DNA of 64,000 bases from Hyphomicrobiales bacterium (lineage in GTDB: Bacteria > Pseudomonadota > Alphaproteobacteria > Rhizobiales > Beijerinckiaceae). Positions within the stretch are counted from its first letter, which is position 1. Each line of letters opens with the position of its first letter. The translations under genes and the position numbers were made by a program. The DNA lies in contig CAKNFP010000002.1 in NCBI GenBank assembly GCA_930633525.1, positions 1,178,001 through 1,242,000 of the forward strand, read 5' to 3'. Positions 17,760-26,095 of this stretch are shown here, in pieces. Under the pieces are notes generated by a model. That model was not told the DNA's origin and searched no databases. It saw only the letters and a program-made list of their open reading frames with translations.

Positions 17760-18175
17760 ATGGCAGAGCCCGCGACATCAGATGCGGAAGTATCCCACTC
17801 AAGTTCAAGTACAAGAAGACGTCTGTTTCTCTCGGCAGGATCTGTCGGCAAGCGCGCGCCTATTCGGCGCGACAGCGCTGATCGCACCAAGTCGGTGACG
17901 ATGCGATCAGGCCGGCCATGGCGCGCAAACGCCTTCCGCAGAAAGCGTTTGGCCGCCGGCAGGTCGCGATGTTCGCTCAACCCGAACGCCACTGTGTCGC
18001 TGGCGCGATACAGATACAGCCATTGGCCGCGAACCTTGATGGAGGTCTCATCCATAGGCCACTTGCCCGTGACAGGGGCTTGCATCGGTTGAAGCGCTCC
18101 TCGAGCACGGACGTGAAACGCACGATCCGGCTCCTCCCGAAGGCCACATGCCACGCGATGGCAAGTCTGTGTGCG
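17760..18175 (-). pseudogene. IS6-family transposase remnant
   Basis: The minus strand carries MDETSIKVRGQWLYLYRA and LPAAKRFLRKAFARHGRPDRIVTD. These are the first catalytic-Asp region and the second-Asp region of IS6-family (DDE) transposases. The usual N-terminal domain is degraded, and after IVTD the sequence leaves the family, so the third catalytic residue is missing. It separates the CoA-transferase/MaoC/SDR module from the next operon. It resembles, but is not identical to, the IS6 remnant at 56.3-56.9 kb. Confidence 0.75.
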
Positions 18176-18203
18176 GACGCGCCCTTCTTAAAAAAGATAG
18201 AAT

Positions 18204-18890
18204 TTACCGTTCTGGACGGTGCCAGGCGGCTCCCTCCAAACTTGTGCCGCGGTTGTCGGAAACAATGCCCGTCGCGAGCCGCTCCATAGGGCGACCGCGC
18301 GCGATGGCGACACAATCCGGTGGGAAATCTTGTTCGAAGAAAAAGCCGCGGTCCTTCAGCGTGCAGATGAAGTGGTCCAGATGGCGCATGGCGGCGGCGT
18401 GGACATCATGCAGGACAACGAGCGGCCACGCGAGCCGCTCGATCTGCGCGTGAGCCGCCGCAGGCCAGCCGTCATAATCTTTGAAGTCGCCCGGCACGGC
18501 ATTCCAGAGCACGCAGGTGAACCCGCCTCTTTTAAGATGTGCCGCCGCATTTGAGGTTAGCGCGCCGTCAAGACGCCCCTGCCCCCCATAGGGCCGGAAG
18601 AGCCGATCCGGATGGGCGAGATCCCCTATGGCCACCTGGGTATCGTCGATCTCCGCGCGCACGAAGGCGTCATCGCTCCTTTCGCGGAACGGCAGAGAAT
18701 GGCTCCAGGTATGATTACCGATCCAGTGGCCCTCGTCATGGGCGCGTTCGCTCACGGCGCGCGCGCTGGCGAGGCGGCTGCCGACGACGAAGAACGTCGA
18801 TCGGATGCCGTGCCGGCCAAGCGTATCGAGCACGCCCGGGGTGACCTCCGGATCAGGACCGTTATCGAAAGTGAGCGTTATTGGGCGCAT
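18204..18890 (-). CDS. Polysaccharide deacetylase (NodB-type) family protein
   Basis: The 228-aa protein has the NodB motif 1 TFDNGPDPEVTP (residues 7-18), where TFD-GPD carries the catalytic and metal-binding Asp. Motif 2 is HTWSH, the metal histidines, and RPYGGQG stands at motif 3. These enzymes remove acetyl or related groups from N-acylated sugars, or act on cyclic amides (allantoinase-like members). No signal peptide is seen, so it is probably cytoplasmic. It is the last gene of the minus-strand TTT operon, 9 bases after tctA, which is an unusual partner for such an enzyme. Confidence 0.82.
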   Translation of the reverse strand: MRPITLTFDNGPDPEVTPGVLDTLGRHGIRSTFFVVGSRLASARAVSERAHDEGHWIGNHTWSHSLPFRERSDDAFVRAEIDDTQVAIGDLAHPDRLFRPYGGQGRLDGALTSNAAAHLKRGGFTCVLWNAVPGDFKDYDGWPAAAHAQIERLAWPLVVLHDVHAAAMRHLDHFICTLKDRGFFFEQDFPPDCVAIARGRPMERLATGIVSDNRGTSLEGAAWHRPER

Positions 18891-18899
18891 GATCTCTAC

Positions 18900-20408
18900 C
18901 TAATCATCGGCATTGCTGAAGACGACCTTCCTGGTGCTCAGGAGCGAGGGCACGAAGGTGAGCAGGGCGAGCACGACGACGGAGAGCATCAGCGCCGCGC
19001 TTATTGGCCGTTCGAAGAAGACGCCGAGGTTGCCTTCAGAGATGAGCATCGCCCGTCGGAAATGCTCCTCGACCATCGGTCCCAGGACGAAACCGAGGAG
19101 GAAGGGGGCAGCGTCGCAGCCGATGCGCGTGAAGACATAGCCAGCGAGGCCTGCCGCCGCGAGCATATAGAGCTCCATCGTGCTGCCATTAGCGCTGAAG
19201 GTCCCGATGCAGGAAAAGGCAAGAATACCGGGAAAGAGAATGCCATAGGGAATGCGGAGCATGCTGACCCACGCCCCAACGAGCGGCAGATTCAGCACCA
19301 CAAGCATAGCATTGCCGATCCACATGGATGCGACCAGCCCCCAGAACAGCTCCGGCTGCGTGACGATGACACGCGGCCCTGGCTGGATGCCTTGCACGAC
19401 CATCGCACCGATCATCAGCGCCATCACCGCGTTGGAGGGAACGCCAAGGGTGAGCATGGGAATGAAGGAAGTCTGCGCACCGGCGTTGTTCGCGCTCTCC
19501 GGCCCGGCGACGCCCTCGATCGCGCCCTTACCGAATTCCTCGGGATGCCGGGAGAGACGCTTTTCCACCGCGTAGGACGCGAATGACGAGAGGAACGCGC
19601 CGCCCCCCGGAAGGACGCCGAGTAGGGAGCCGAGAAGCGTGCCGCGCAGGATTGGCGCAACACTGCGGCGGAAGTCCTCGCGGGTTGGCATCAGACGATT
19701 GATCTTGTGCACGGCGCGCGTGATGCTGGAATCCTGCTCCAGATTACGCAAGATTTCAGCAATGCCGAAGACGCCGACGGACACGGCGATGAAGCTCACG
19801 CCGCTGCGCAACTCGTCGATCCCGAAGGTGAAACGCGTATCGGACGTGAAGACGTCCGTGCCGACCTGGCCGAGCAGGAGACCGAATGTGGCCATGGCCA
19901 GGCCCTTGAGGAGAGAACCACGCGACAGCACCACAACAAGGACTATGCCGAGGAGTGTCAGCGCGAAATACTCGGGAGCTCCAAATCTGAGCGCTACCTG
20001 GCTCAACGCGGGTGAGGCAACCGCCAGCACGACCGTGGCAATCGTGCCAGCGACGAAGGAGCCTATGGCGGAGATGGCGAGGGCTGAACCGGCACGCCCC
20101 TGACGCGCCATTTGATAGCCGTCGATAGCGGTCACTGCCGTCGAGGGCTCCCCTGGCAAATTGACGAGGATAGCCGTAATCGACCCGCCGTATTGGGCAC
20201 CGTAGTAAATGCCCGCAAGCATGATGAGGGCAGTCAGCGGATCCAGCCCGAGCGTGATCGGCAACAGCATGGCGATCGTTGCGCTCGGTCCGATGCCTGG
20301 CAAGACCCCGATCAGCGTGCCTAGGAGGACCCCGATGAGACAGAACAGCAGCGCGGTTGGCGTTGCCGCTTGGGAGAAGCCGAGCAGAATGCCTTCCAAG
20401 ATACCCAT
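18900..20408 (-). CDS. tctA: TTT large permease subunit (TctA family), second copy
   Basis: The 502-aa multi-pass permease has GTLIGVLPGIGPSATIAMLLP near residues 33-53, VLPGGGAFLSSFASY and GPESANNAGAQTSFIPMLTLGVPSN, the TctA signatures. It pairs with the TctB gene 11 bases upstream in transcription and the TctC gene at the head of the operon (24940-25908). The two tctA copies in the window are homologous but far from identical, pointing to separate acquisition rather than recent duplication. Confidence 0.92.
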   Translation of the reverse strand: MGILEGILLGFSQAATPTALLFCLIGVLLGTLIGVLPGIGPSATIAMLLPITLGLDPLTALIMLAGIYYGAQYGGSITAILVNLPGEPSTAVTAIDGYQMARQGRAGSALAISAIGSFVAGTIATVVLAVASPALSQVALRFGAPEYFALTLLGIVLVVVLSRGSLLKGLAMATFGLLLGQVGTDVFTSDTRFTFGIDELRSGVSFIAVSVGVFGIAEILRNLEQDSSITRAVHKINRLMPTREDFRRSVAPILRGTLLGSLLGVLPGGGAFLSSFASYAVEKRLSRHPEEFGKGAIEGVAGPESANNAGAQTSFIPMLTLGVPSNAVMALMIGAMVVQGIQPGPRVIVTQPELFWGLVASMWIGNAMLVVLNLPLVGAWVSMLRIPYGILFPGILAFSCIGTFSANGSTMELYMLAAAGLAGYVFTRIGCDAAPFLLGFVLGPMVEEHFRRAMLISEGNLGVFFERPISAALMLSVVVLALLTFVPSLLSTRKVVFSNADD

Positions 20409-20419
20409 ATGCCTGCCTT

Positions 20420-20875
20420 TCAGTGGAAGAGGCCGGAATTCACGAGCTCCACCGGCACGCGCAATCCGTAATAGAACACGGCCACGCAGAAAGCCGTCAT
20501 GCCAGTGACAATGGCAGCACCTCTCGAAAATCCGATGTGGCGGCTTGCGGCGACAGCGAGAGTCATGGCGATGGCGAGTGAGGGCACAAGGCCAAGGCTG
20601 CGCAGCGTCATGCCAAAGGCAATCGGCGCCGCCAAGACGAAAATCACCCCGCGCCAGTTGATTGGCGCGGCGGGTTCGGCCTCGTGGTTGCGGGCGCTAA
20701 AGAGGATACCGGCCCCTAGCACAATGAGGATGACGCAGAGCGCGAGCGGAAAGAAGCCTGGCCCCATCGTCGCCGCCGAGCCAATCTCGAGCGTCGCCAG
20801 CGCATAGACGGCCAAAACACTGCCGATTCCCAGAAATATCAGCCCCGCGGCAAGATCCGACCTGTTCCACGTCAT
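20420..20875 (-). CDS. tctB: TTT small membrane subunit (TctB family), second copy
   Basis: ATG 20875 gives 151 aa and is preceded by GGAGGAAACC; the longer frame has no ribosome site. Four hydrophobic helices are visible, with the family feature TMGPGFFPLALC after the first helix. It partners the adjacent TctA in a secondary carboxylate importer. A gap of about 155 bases separates it from the upstream CoA-transferase gene and holds no clear gene, so an internal promoter or processing site is possible. Confidence 0.87.
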   Translation of the reverse strand: MTWNRSDLAAGLIFLGIGSVLAVYALATLEIGSAATMGPGFFPLALCVILIVLGAGILFSARNHEAEPAAPINWRGVIFVLAAPIAFGMTLRSLGLVPSLAIAMTLAVAASRHIGFSRGAAIVTGMTAFCVAVFYYGLRVPVELVNSGLFH

Positions 20876-21031
20876 GGTTTCCTCCGTAACGAACGCTTGA
20901 CGCATTTTTATTGTCGAGCTCGCGCAATCTAGAGCATTTGCCATGAGCTGCGGCTCACACAGATTACTCCAGCCCCTGATTTTACGCATTTTCTTCGCGC
21001 GAAACGGGATCCATTCCGCCCGAAAGATGCC

Positions 21032-22228
21032 CTAGCCAGCGGCCCTTATGCCGCCAGGGCCGTAGAGTTCTTCAAGCACTTCGCGAGTATGCTGGCCGAG
21101 ACCCGGCGGGTCGCGCTGAACCCGGGGAGCTGCGACATCCCTCCATGGCATCCCCGGAATGACAACCCGTGCCCCCGAGCCGGGCGGATACTCGATTTCC
21201 ATGAGCGAGCCGCGCTCCCTGATATGCGGGTGCGATACGACCTCCGGCAGCGTGAGAATGGGCTCTGACGGAATTCCTCGCTTGTCGAGTTCACTGAGCC
21301 AGTATTCAGCCGGCCTTGTCCTGAAAATGCGATAGATCTCTTCAAGCATATTCACGCGGTTGATATTGCGGTCGACCTGCGCACGAAATTCGGGCACTTC
21401 TCCGAGATGGGCGAATTCTGGAATCGAGATGAAGGCTTTCCAGGCTTTCTCGTTAGTCACGGCCATGACGAATTCCCGGTCGGACGCCGGAAAGCTCTCG
21501 TAGGGCGCCATCAGCGGATGGGCGTTACCGACGCGCGCATAAGGTTTGCCGGTCGCCGTATATGTGACGATCTGCTGATTGAGCACCATCATCAAGGCAT
21601 CCAGCATCGCAATATCGATATAGCGTCCGCGCCCGGTCTCGCGGCGCTCCATAAGCGATGCCATGATCGACACTACGGCGGAGAACCCGCCGACGATGTC
21701 GGCGATGGGACCGCCTGCCTTCATGGCGCGGCCATCCGGCTCACCCGTTTGCGACATGAGCCCGCTGATGGCCTGCACCATCAGGTCTATACCCGGGCGG
21801 TGCGACATGGGACCGGTCTGCCCATAGGCGCTGATCGAGCAGTAGATCAGGTCCGGCTTGATCTTCGCGACGGTCTCGTAGTCGAGTTTGAACCGCTTCA
21901 TGGTCCCGGGGCGAAAGTTCTCGACGAGAACATCGGCCTCTCGAATAAGATCAAGGCAGATATTACGTCCCTCATCGGTGTGGAGATCAACCTCTACCGA
22001 CCGCTTGTTGCGGTTCGACGACATATAGGTGGCAAAGGGCGGTCCCCAGTAACGCGATTCATCGCCCGTGCCCGGCATTTCAAGCTTGATGACATCGGCA
22101 CCCAGATCCCCCATCAGCATCGTGGAGAAAGGACCAGCAAGCGCGCGTGACACATCGACTACACGGATGCCGTTGAGCGCACCCTTCTTCAGCGCGTCCG
22201 AAGCGTCGATTGGATTGGAGAAAGCCAT
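21032..22228 (-). CDS. CaiB/BaiF (family III) CoA-transferase
   Basis: The 398-aa protein has the classic family start, NGIRVVDVSRALAGPFSTMLMGDLGADVIKLEMP, plus NRNKRSVEVDLHTDEGR, VLVENFRPGTMKRF and YCSISAYGQTGP. The conserved catalytic Asp lies in PGIDLMVQAISGL. It would place CoA on the imported acid, using another acyl-CoA as donor. It is transcribed with the FAH-family, DUF35 and thiolase genes upstream and the TTT membrane genes downstream. This links import directly to activation. Confidence 0.9.
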   Translation of the reverse strand: MAFSNPIDASDALKKGALNGIRVVDVSRALAGPFSTMLMGDLGADVIKLEMPGTGDESRYWGPPFATYMSSNRNKRSVEVDLHTDEGRNICLDLIREADVLVENFRPGTMKRFKLDYETVAKIKPDLIYCSISAYGQTGPMSHRPGIDLMVQAISGLMSQTGEPDGRAMKAGGPIADIVGGFSAVVSIMASLMERRETGRGRYIDIAMLDALMMVLNQQIVTYTATGKPYARVGNAHPLMAPYESFPASDREFVMAVTNEKAWKAFISIPEFAHLGEVPEFRAQVDRNINRVNMLEEIYRIFRTRPAEYWLSELDKRGIPSEPILTLPEVVSHPHIRERGSLMEIEYPPGSGARVVIPGMPWRDVAAPRVQRDPPGLGQHTREVLEELYGPGGIRAAG

Positions 22229-22274
22229 ACTAACATCCCTGTGGTTTGGCAGGCAGCCGAGCGAAGGTCCTGCC

Positions 22275-23165
22275 CTAAACCGCTCGAACCCTGTTTGTGA
22301 TGCTTCCGATCCCGTCGATCCCGGCTTCGATGACGTCTCCGTCCTTCAGCCAGATCTGCGGGTCGAGGCCAAGGCCGACCCCGGAAGGTGTGCCTGTGGT
22401 GACGATGTCGCCGGCCTCGACGGTCATGCCGGCAGACAAGCTTTCGAGGATGCGTGCGCAGTCGAAGATCATGTCGGACGTGATCGAATCCTGGCGCAGC
22501 TCGCCATTGACGGTCAGCCATAGCCGATGGCCCGCCCGGAGATCGAACTCGTCCATGGTGACGATCCAAGGGCCGATCGGACAGGACGTATCGAGGCCCT
22601 TGCCCTTGAACCACTGGCCATGGCTTCGCTGCAGGTCGCGCGCCGTCACGTCATTGAGAACGGTGACGCCAAAAATGTAATCAAGCGCATCATCAGCCCG
22701 TATGTTGCGCGCGGTCTGGCCAACGACGAAGGCGAGTTCGACCTCATAGTCGAGTTTGGTGGTTATGTCGGGCAGTTCGATGTCGGCTCCCGTGCCTACG
22801 ACAGCCGTCGGTGGCTTGGTGAAGAACTCAGGGACCTTGGGATACTCGACCGGCACACCGCGGGCACGGGCGCCTTCCTCCACATGAAGTTTGTAGTTGC
22901 GGCCGACGCAGACCACATTCTTAGGCGGGCGGGGAACGGGGGCCAACAGGCTGACGTCCTCGAGTGGTCGCCAGGCGCGCTCGTCCGCGCTCTCGATCTT
23001 CCGCTGCAACAGTGCAAGAAGAGCCTTTCCGCCGCTGATGACATCCAGCAGGCAGCGTGGAGGTGGGCTGTCCGCGTTCCAATCCACCGTGATGTCGAGT
23101 ACGCGCTTGCCGACGACGGCGGCCGGTCGCGGCCCGGCCCCGGTTGCGATGGTTGCCAATCTCAT
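22275..23165 (-). CDS. Fumarylacetoacetate hydrolase (FAH) family protein
   Basis: The 296-aa protein has the FAH C-terminal fold (PF01557). It shows PKNVVCVGRNYKLH near residue 80, PEFFTKPPTAVVG, the metal ligand stretch LDYEVELAFVVGQ, NDVTARDLQ, the KGLDTSCPIGPW segment and GDIVTTGTPSGVG. The paired acidic metal ligands of the family are present. Members hydrolyse 2,4-dioxo acids, decarboxylate oxaloacetate-like acids, or hydrate/isomerise ring-cleavage products. Next to a thiolase, a C-C bond-cleaving role is attractive, but the reaction is not determined by sequence. Confidence 0.85.
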   Translation of the reverse strand: MRLATIATGAGPRPAAVVGKRVLDITVDWNADSPPPRCLLDVISGGKALLALLQRKIESADERAWRPLEDVSLLAPVPRPPKNVVCVGRNYKLHVEEGARARGVPVEYPKVPEFFTKPPTAVVGTGADIELPDITTKLDYEVELAFVVGQTARNIRADDALDYIFGVTVLNDVTARDLQRSHGQWFKGKGLDTSCPIGPWIVTMDEFDLRAGHRLWLTVNGELRQDSITSDMIFDCARILESLSAGMTVEAGDIVTTGTPSGVGLGLDPQIWLKDGDVIEAGIDGIGSITNRVRAV

Positions 23166-23213
23166 CTGGGTTTTGATCCTTGCGGGGCGACTGTTGCCCG
23201 GAGTAGCGCCACT

Positions 23214-23603
23214 TTATGCCGGCTCGAACATCGGCAGGGTTATTTCGTCCGACATCTTCTCGTAGCGGACGCGCACGGGCATGCCGATGTGGACGTCCTC
23301 CGGAACGCTTGTGATAACATTGCTGACCATCATCGCGCCTTCCTCCAGCTCGACGAGGGCCACTATGAGGGGCCCCTCGATGTCGAAGCTCGAACGGGCA
23401 GCGACTGTGAAGGTGTGGATTTTCCCGTTGCCGCTGACTTTCGTCCACGCCAAGGCACGTGATGCACATTCGGGGCAGATGTAAACGGGATAGTACGCGT
23501 AGGTGCCGCAATCGTCACAACGTTGAAGCTGCATACGCTCGGCTTTGCAGGAATCCCAGAACGGTTGTGAGATCTTGGAGGGAACGGGCAATGATCGAGA
23601 CAT
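23214..23603 (-). CDS. DUF35 Zn-ribbon/OB-fold protein, thiolase partner
   Basis: ATG 23603 (129 aa, behind GAGGGA) is preferred; the longer frame overlaps the thiolase. The protein has a rubredoxin-like Zn ribbon, CDDCGTYAYYPVYICPEC (two CxxC pairs near residues 26-43), then an OB fold (GNGKIHTFTVA, GPLIVALVELEEGAMMVSNV). DUF35 proteins form complexes with thiolases that lack a complete active site of their own, for example BbsA with BbsB in benzylsuccinate breakdown. The gene starts 11 bases after the thiolase stop, so the two very likely form one enzyme. Confidence 0.85.
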   Translation of the reverse strand: MSRSLPVPSKISQPFWDSCKAERMQLQRCDDCGTYAYYPVYICPECASRALAWTKVSGNGKIHTFTVAARSSFDIEGPLIVALVELEEGAMMVSNVITSVPEDVHIGMPVRVRYEKMSDEITLPMFEPA

Positions 23604-23613
23604 GGCGGATCCC

Positions 23614-24816
23614 TCAGTCGCGGCCGAGAATGGCGATGGAATGGTTGGAGGCGACAGCACTGACATTGGTTGCCAGGGCGAGCTGCGCATTCGGCACCTG
23701 TCGCTCACCGCCTTCACCGCGTATCTGACGAGCCGCCTCGATGATGTGATTGATGCCGCCGCTGGAGCCGAAGGAGAGCAAGCCGCCATGGGTGTTGACC
23801 GGCAACTCCCCGCCGAGCTCGAGCCGCCCGTCCGCTGCGAAGGCGCCGCCCTCGCCCTTGGCGCAATATCCCAGGTCCTCGAGTTGCAGCAACACAGTAA
23901 TCGTAAAGGAATCGTACAGCTCCGCGACGTCGATGTCGCTCGGTTTGACGCCCGCGCGACCGAACGCCTGTTCGGCGGCCACCGATTGGACAGTGCGAGT
24001 CAGGCCGAAACGTGCCTTGTCCTCGGCGCGCGCGCCGGTCGCCCGTGCGAGATGGGCGAGGTGATAGTAGGATTGCGCCTGACCCGTGCCGAGGATGCGC
24101 ACCGGCTTCGACTTGAGGTCGCGCGCACGCTCAAGTGAGGTGATCAGGATCGCGCCTGCACCGTCGCAGATCGGGCTGCAGTCGAGGAGGTGCAACGGCG
24201 TACTCACCATGGGGGAAGCCAGAACATCCGAGACAGTGATGGGCTCGCGCTTGAACGCTTTCGGATTCAGCGACGCGTGCTTGCGGCACGCGACGGCTAT
24301 GGCGGCGAGTTGTTCCGATGTCGTGCCGAATTCATGCATGTGGCGCTGCGCGATCATGGCGTAGACGCCCGGAACAGTGATGCCGAATGGAACTTCGAAC
24401 TCGAGGGGATGCGCGCCATAGTCAATATAGGCCTTGAGCCCGGTACCCTTCGGAACGCCGGTCAGAATATTGTCGCCGCGCAGCAGCAAAACAGCTTTGC
24501 ACTGTCCTGTTTCTACAGCCCATTTCGCAATCTGCACGCCGTTGAGATAGGACTGTCCTCCAGTTCGCAAGGTGTCACAGAAGGTCTTGCAATGAAGTCC
24601 GAGATGTTCACCGATGATCATATGATGACGAATATTATCGTTCAGGAAGGTTCCCGACGTCATCAGTCCATCAATATCATGCTTGTCGATACCGGCGTCC
24701 TCGATAGCAAGCATCGCTGCTTCGACATGCAACTCCGTCGGGTTGGATCCTACAAGGCGTCCGACAGGCGGTTCGCCGACGCCGGCGATCACGGCTTCTG
24801 TGCCGGGGTGAGGCAT
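23614..24816 (-). CDS. SCP2-type thiolase-family protein (DUF35-associated)
   Basis: The 400-aa thiolase-like protein has GVGEPPVG at the start and ELYDSFTITVLLQLEDLGYCAKGEGG in the second half. Its C-terminal NTHGGLLSFGSSGGINHI is typical of the DUF35-associated subfamily rather than the GHPxGxTG of degradative thiolases. At the place of the usual nucleophilic Cys (CAxGS) I read FCDTLRTGGQS, so the nucleophile seems moved or replaced. Its DUF35 partner is encoded next. It probably cleaves or condenses a branched or aromatic 3-oxoacyl-CoA, but a noncanonical reaction is possible. Confidence 0.82.
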   Translation of the reverse strand: MPHPGTEAVIAGVGEPPVGRLVGSNPTELHVEAAMLAIEDAGIDKHDIDGLMTSGTFLNDNIRHHMIIGEHLGLHCKTFCDTLRTGGQSYLNGVQIAKWAVETGQCKAVLLLRGDNILTGVPKGTGLKAYIDYGAHPLEFEVPFGITVPGVYAMIAQRHMHEFGTTSEQLAAIAVACRKHASLNPKAFKREPITVSDVLASPMVSTPLHLLDCSPICDGAGAILITSLERARDLKSKPVRILGTGQAQSYYHLAHLARATGARAEDKARFGLTRTVQSVAAEQAFGRAGVKPSDIDVAELYDSFTITVLLQLEDLGYCAKGEGGAFAADGRLELGGELPVNTHGGLLSFGSSGGINHIIEAARQIRGEGGERQVPNAQLALATNVSAVASNHSIAILGRD

Positions 24817-24939
24817 TGAAACGCTCCGGAAGTTGAAAGTGGCTTCTCCGCCGCGGCAAATGCACGGCCATGGGACAGCGCTGGAGAGGCCTCCGAAGAA
24901 CCTCCGGAGGCTGGGAATGGCGCGGTGGTTGTCGTCTGA

Positions 24940-25908
24940 CTATTTCTTCGGGATACCGGCTGCATCGATGAGTTCGGCGTAACGCTTGCGCTCAGCGTCT
25001 GAAAATGACTGGAACTCAGCCGGGGAAGTGGTTGCGTAGACCTCCGTACCGGTTTTCTCGAGTGCTTCGATTACAGCCGGCTCGGTAAGAGCCTTGTTGA
25101 CGGCTGCCGCCATCTTTTCGATCGCTTCGGGGGGCGTACCGGTCGGCGCGTAGAGGCCGTACCAGGAATTGATCACAACATCATAGCCGAGCTCGCGCAA
25201 CGTGGGCAAATCAGACTTGAACTTGGAGCGCGTCTCTCCGGCATTGCCGAGCAGGATAAGTTCTCCCGACTGCAGGCCCGGCTGGAATTGGGAAAGCGAG
25301 TAGAACATCGTGTCTGTCTCTCCTCGCATCAGGTCGAGGACGGATTGCGCACCGCCCTGATAGGGGATGTGACGCATTTGAATTCCCGTGCGAAGCTTTA
25401 GGAGTTCCGCTGAAAGATGCGCCGATGTTCCAATTCCAGCGGATGCATATGTCAGGTTGCCTGACTTCTTTGCTTTCGCCACAAATTCATCGATCGTCGT
25501 CACACCGCTTACCTTTGGTACGGCCATTACAAGGCTCTGGCCCGCAATCCGTGCGACAGCGGTGAAGTCCTTGGACGGATTGTAGGGTAACTGCTTGAAT
25601 ATGTTCGGATTCGACGCCTGCGTCGCGACCGTCCCGAAAAAGAAGGTGTAACCATCGGGCTTGGCCTTGGCGGCGCGTGCCGCACCGGGGATGGAGGCTG
25701 CCCCTCCCTCGTTCTCGATCACGATCGGCTGGCCAAGCAGTTTCTCGGCCGCGGGCATGACTATTCGGGCCACGCCGTCGGCTGCCGATCCTGCGGGCAG
25801 CGGCACGATCACGTGGATTGCTCTGTTGGGATAAGTCCCCTGGGCGTAGGCGGCAGATCCCAAGGCGAGGGCCATCGACAGCGACAAGCCAACCAGTCTC
25901 TCGAACAT
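24940..25908 (-). CDS. tctC: TTT substrate-binding protein (TctC/Bug family), second copy
   Basis: ATG 25908 gives 322 aa and sits 8 bases after GGGAGGAG. A signal peptide ends near AAYAQ, then come YPNRAIHVIVPLPAGSAADG and GQPIVIENEGGAAS, the Bug-family anchors (PF03401). It is the first gene of the minus-strand operon and supplies solute to the TctA/TctB pair at its far end. The longer open frame upstream runs through the divergent promoter region and is not credible. IclR-like sites lie in front of it. Confidence 0.9.
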   Translation of the reverse strand: MFERLVGLSLSMALALGSAAYAQGTYPNRAIHVIVPLPAGSAADGVARIVMPAAEKLLGQPIVIENEGGAASIPGAARAAKAKPDGYTFFFGTVATQASNPNIFKQLPYNPSKDFTAVARIAGQSLVMAVPKVSGVTTIDEFVAKAKKSGNLTYASAGIGTSAHLSAELLKLRTGIQMRHIPYQGGAQSVLDLMRGETDTMFYSLSQFQPGLQSGELILLGNAGETRSKFKSDLPTLRELGYDVVINSWYGLYAPTGTPPEAIEKMAAAVNKALTEPAVIEALEKTGTEVYATTSPAEFQSFSDAERKRYAELIDAAGIPKK

Positions 25909-25926
25909 TTTGGCGCTCCTCCCGTG

Positions 25927-25943
25927 TTTCCGTATAGCGAAAA
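25927..25943. promoter_or_regulatory. Imperfect palindrome TTTCCG-N5-CGAAAA before tctC
   Basis: The sequence TTTCCGTATAGCGAAAA lies about 20 bases before the tctC start in its transcription direction. It resembles the TTCCG-N5-CGGAA style palindromes of IclR-family operators. A further TTTCCG half-site occurs about 5 bases away. An IclR gene lies nearby (27627-28415). Confidence 0.35.
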
Positions 25944-26055
25944 TCTTTCCGTTATTCGAAGACTGCGACGCTTGGCTCGGTGTGTCAAGCACTACGCCGA
26001 GGTTTTTTGGCGGGTTGCAGGAGCCCGATTGACAGGTCGCGCTGACACGAGATAT

Positions 26056-26087
26056 TCCGGATATAGGATATTTATCCGCATACCGGA
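26056..26087. promoter_or_regulatory. 32-bp symmetrical palindrome, candidate IclR operator
   Basis: The block is built as TCCGG, 5 bases, GGATA, TT, TATCC, 5 bases, CCGGA. Both pairs of arms are exact reverse complements with identical spacing on each side. It lies just before the ribosome site and GTG (26096) of the plus-strand CoA-transferase, in the divergent region shared with tctC. That position fits a repressor site for the IclR protein encoded downstream. Confidence 0.5.
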
Positions 26088-26095
26088 GAATAAGT

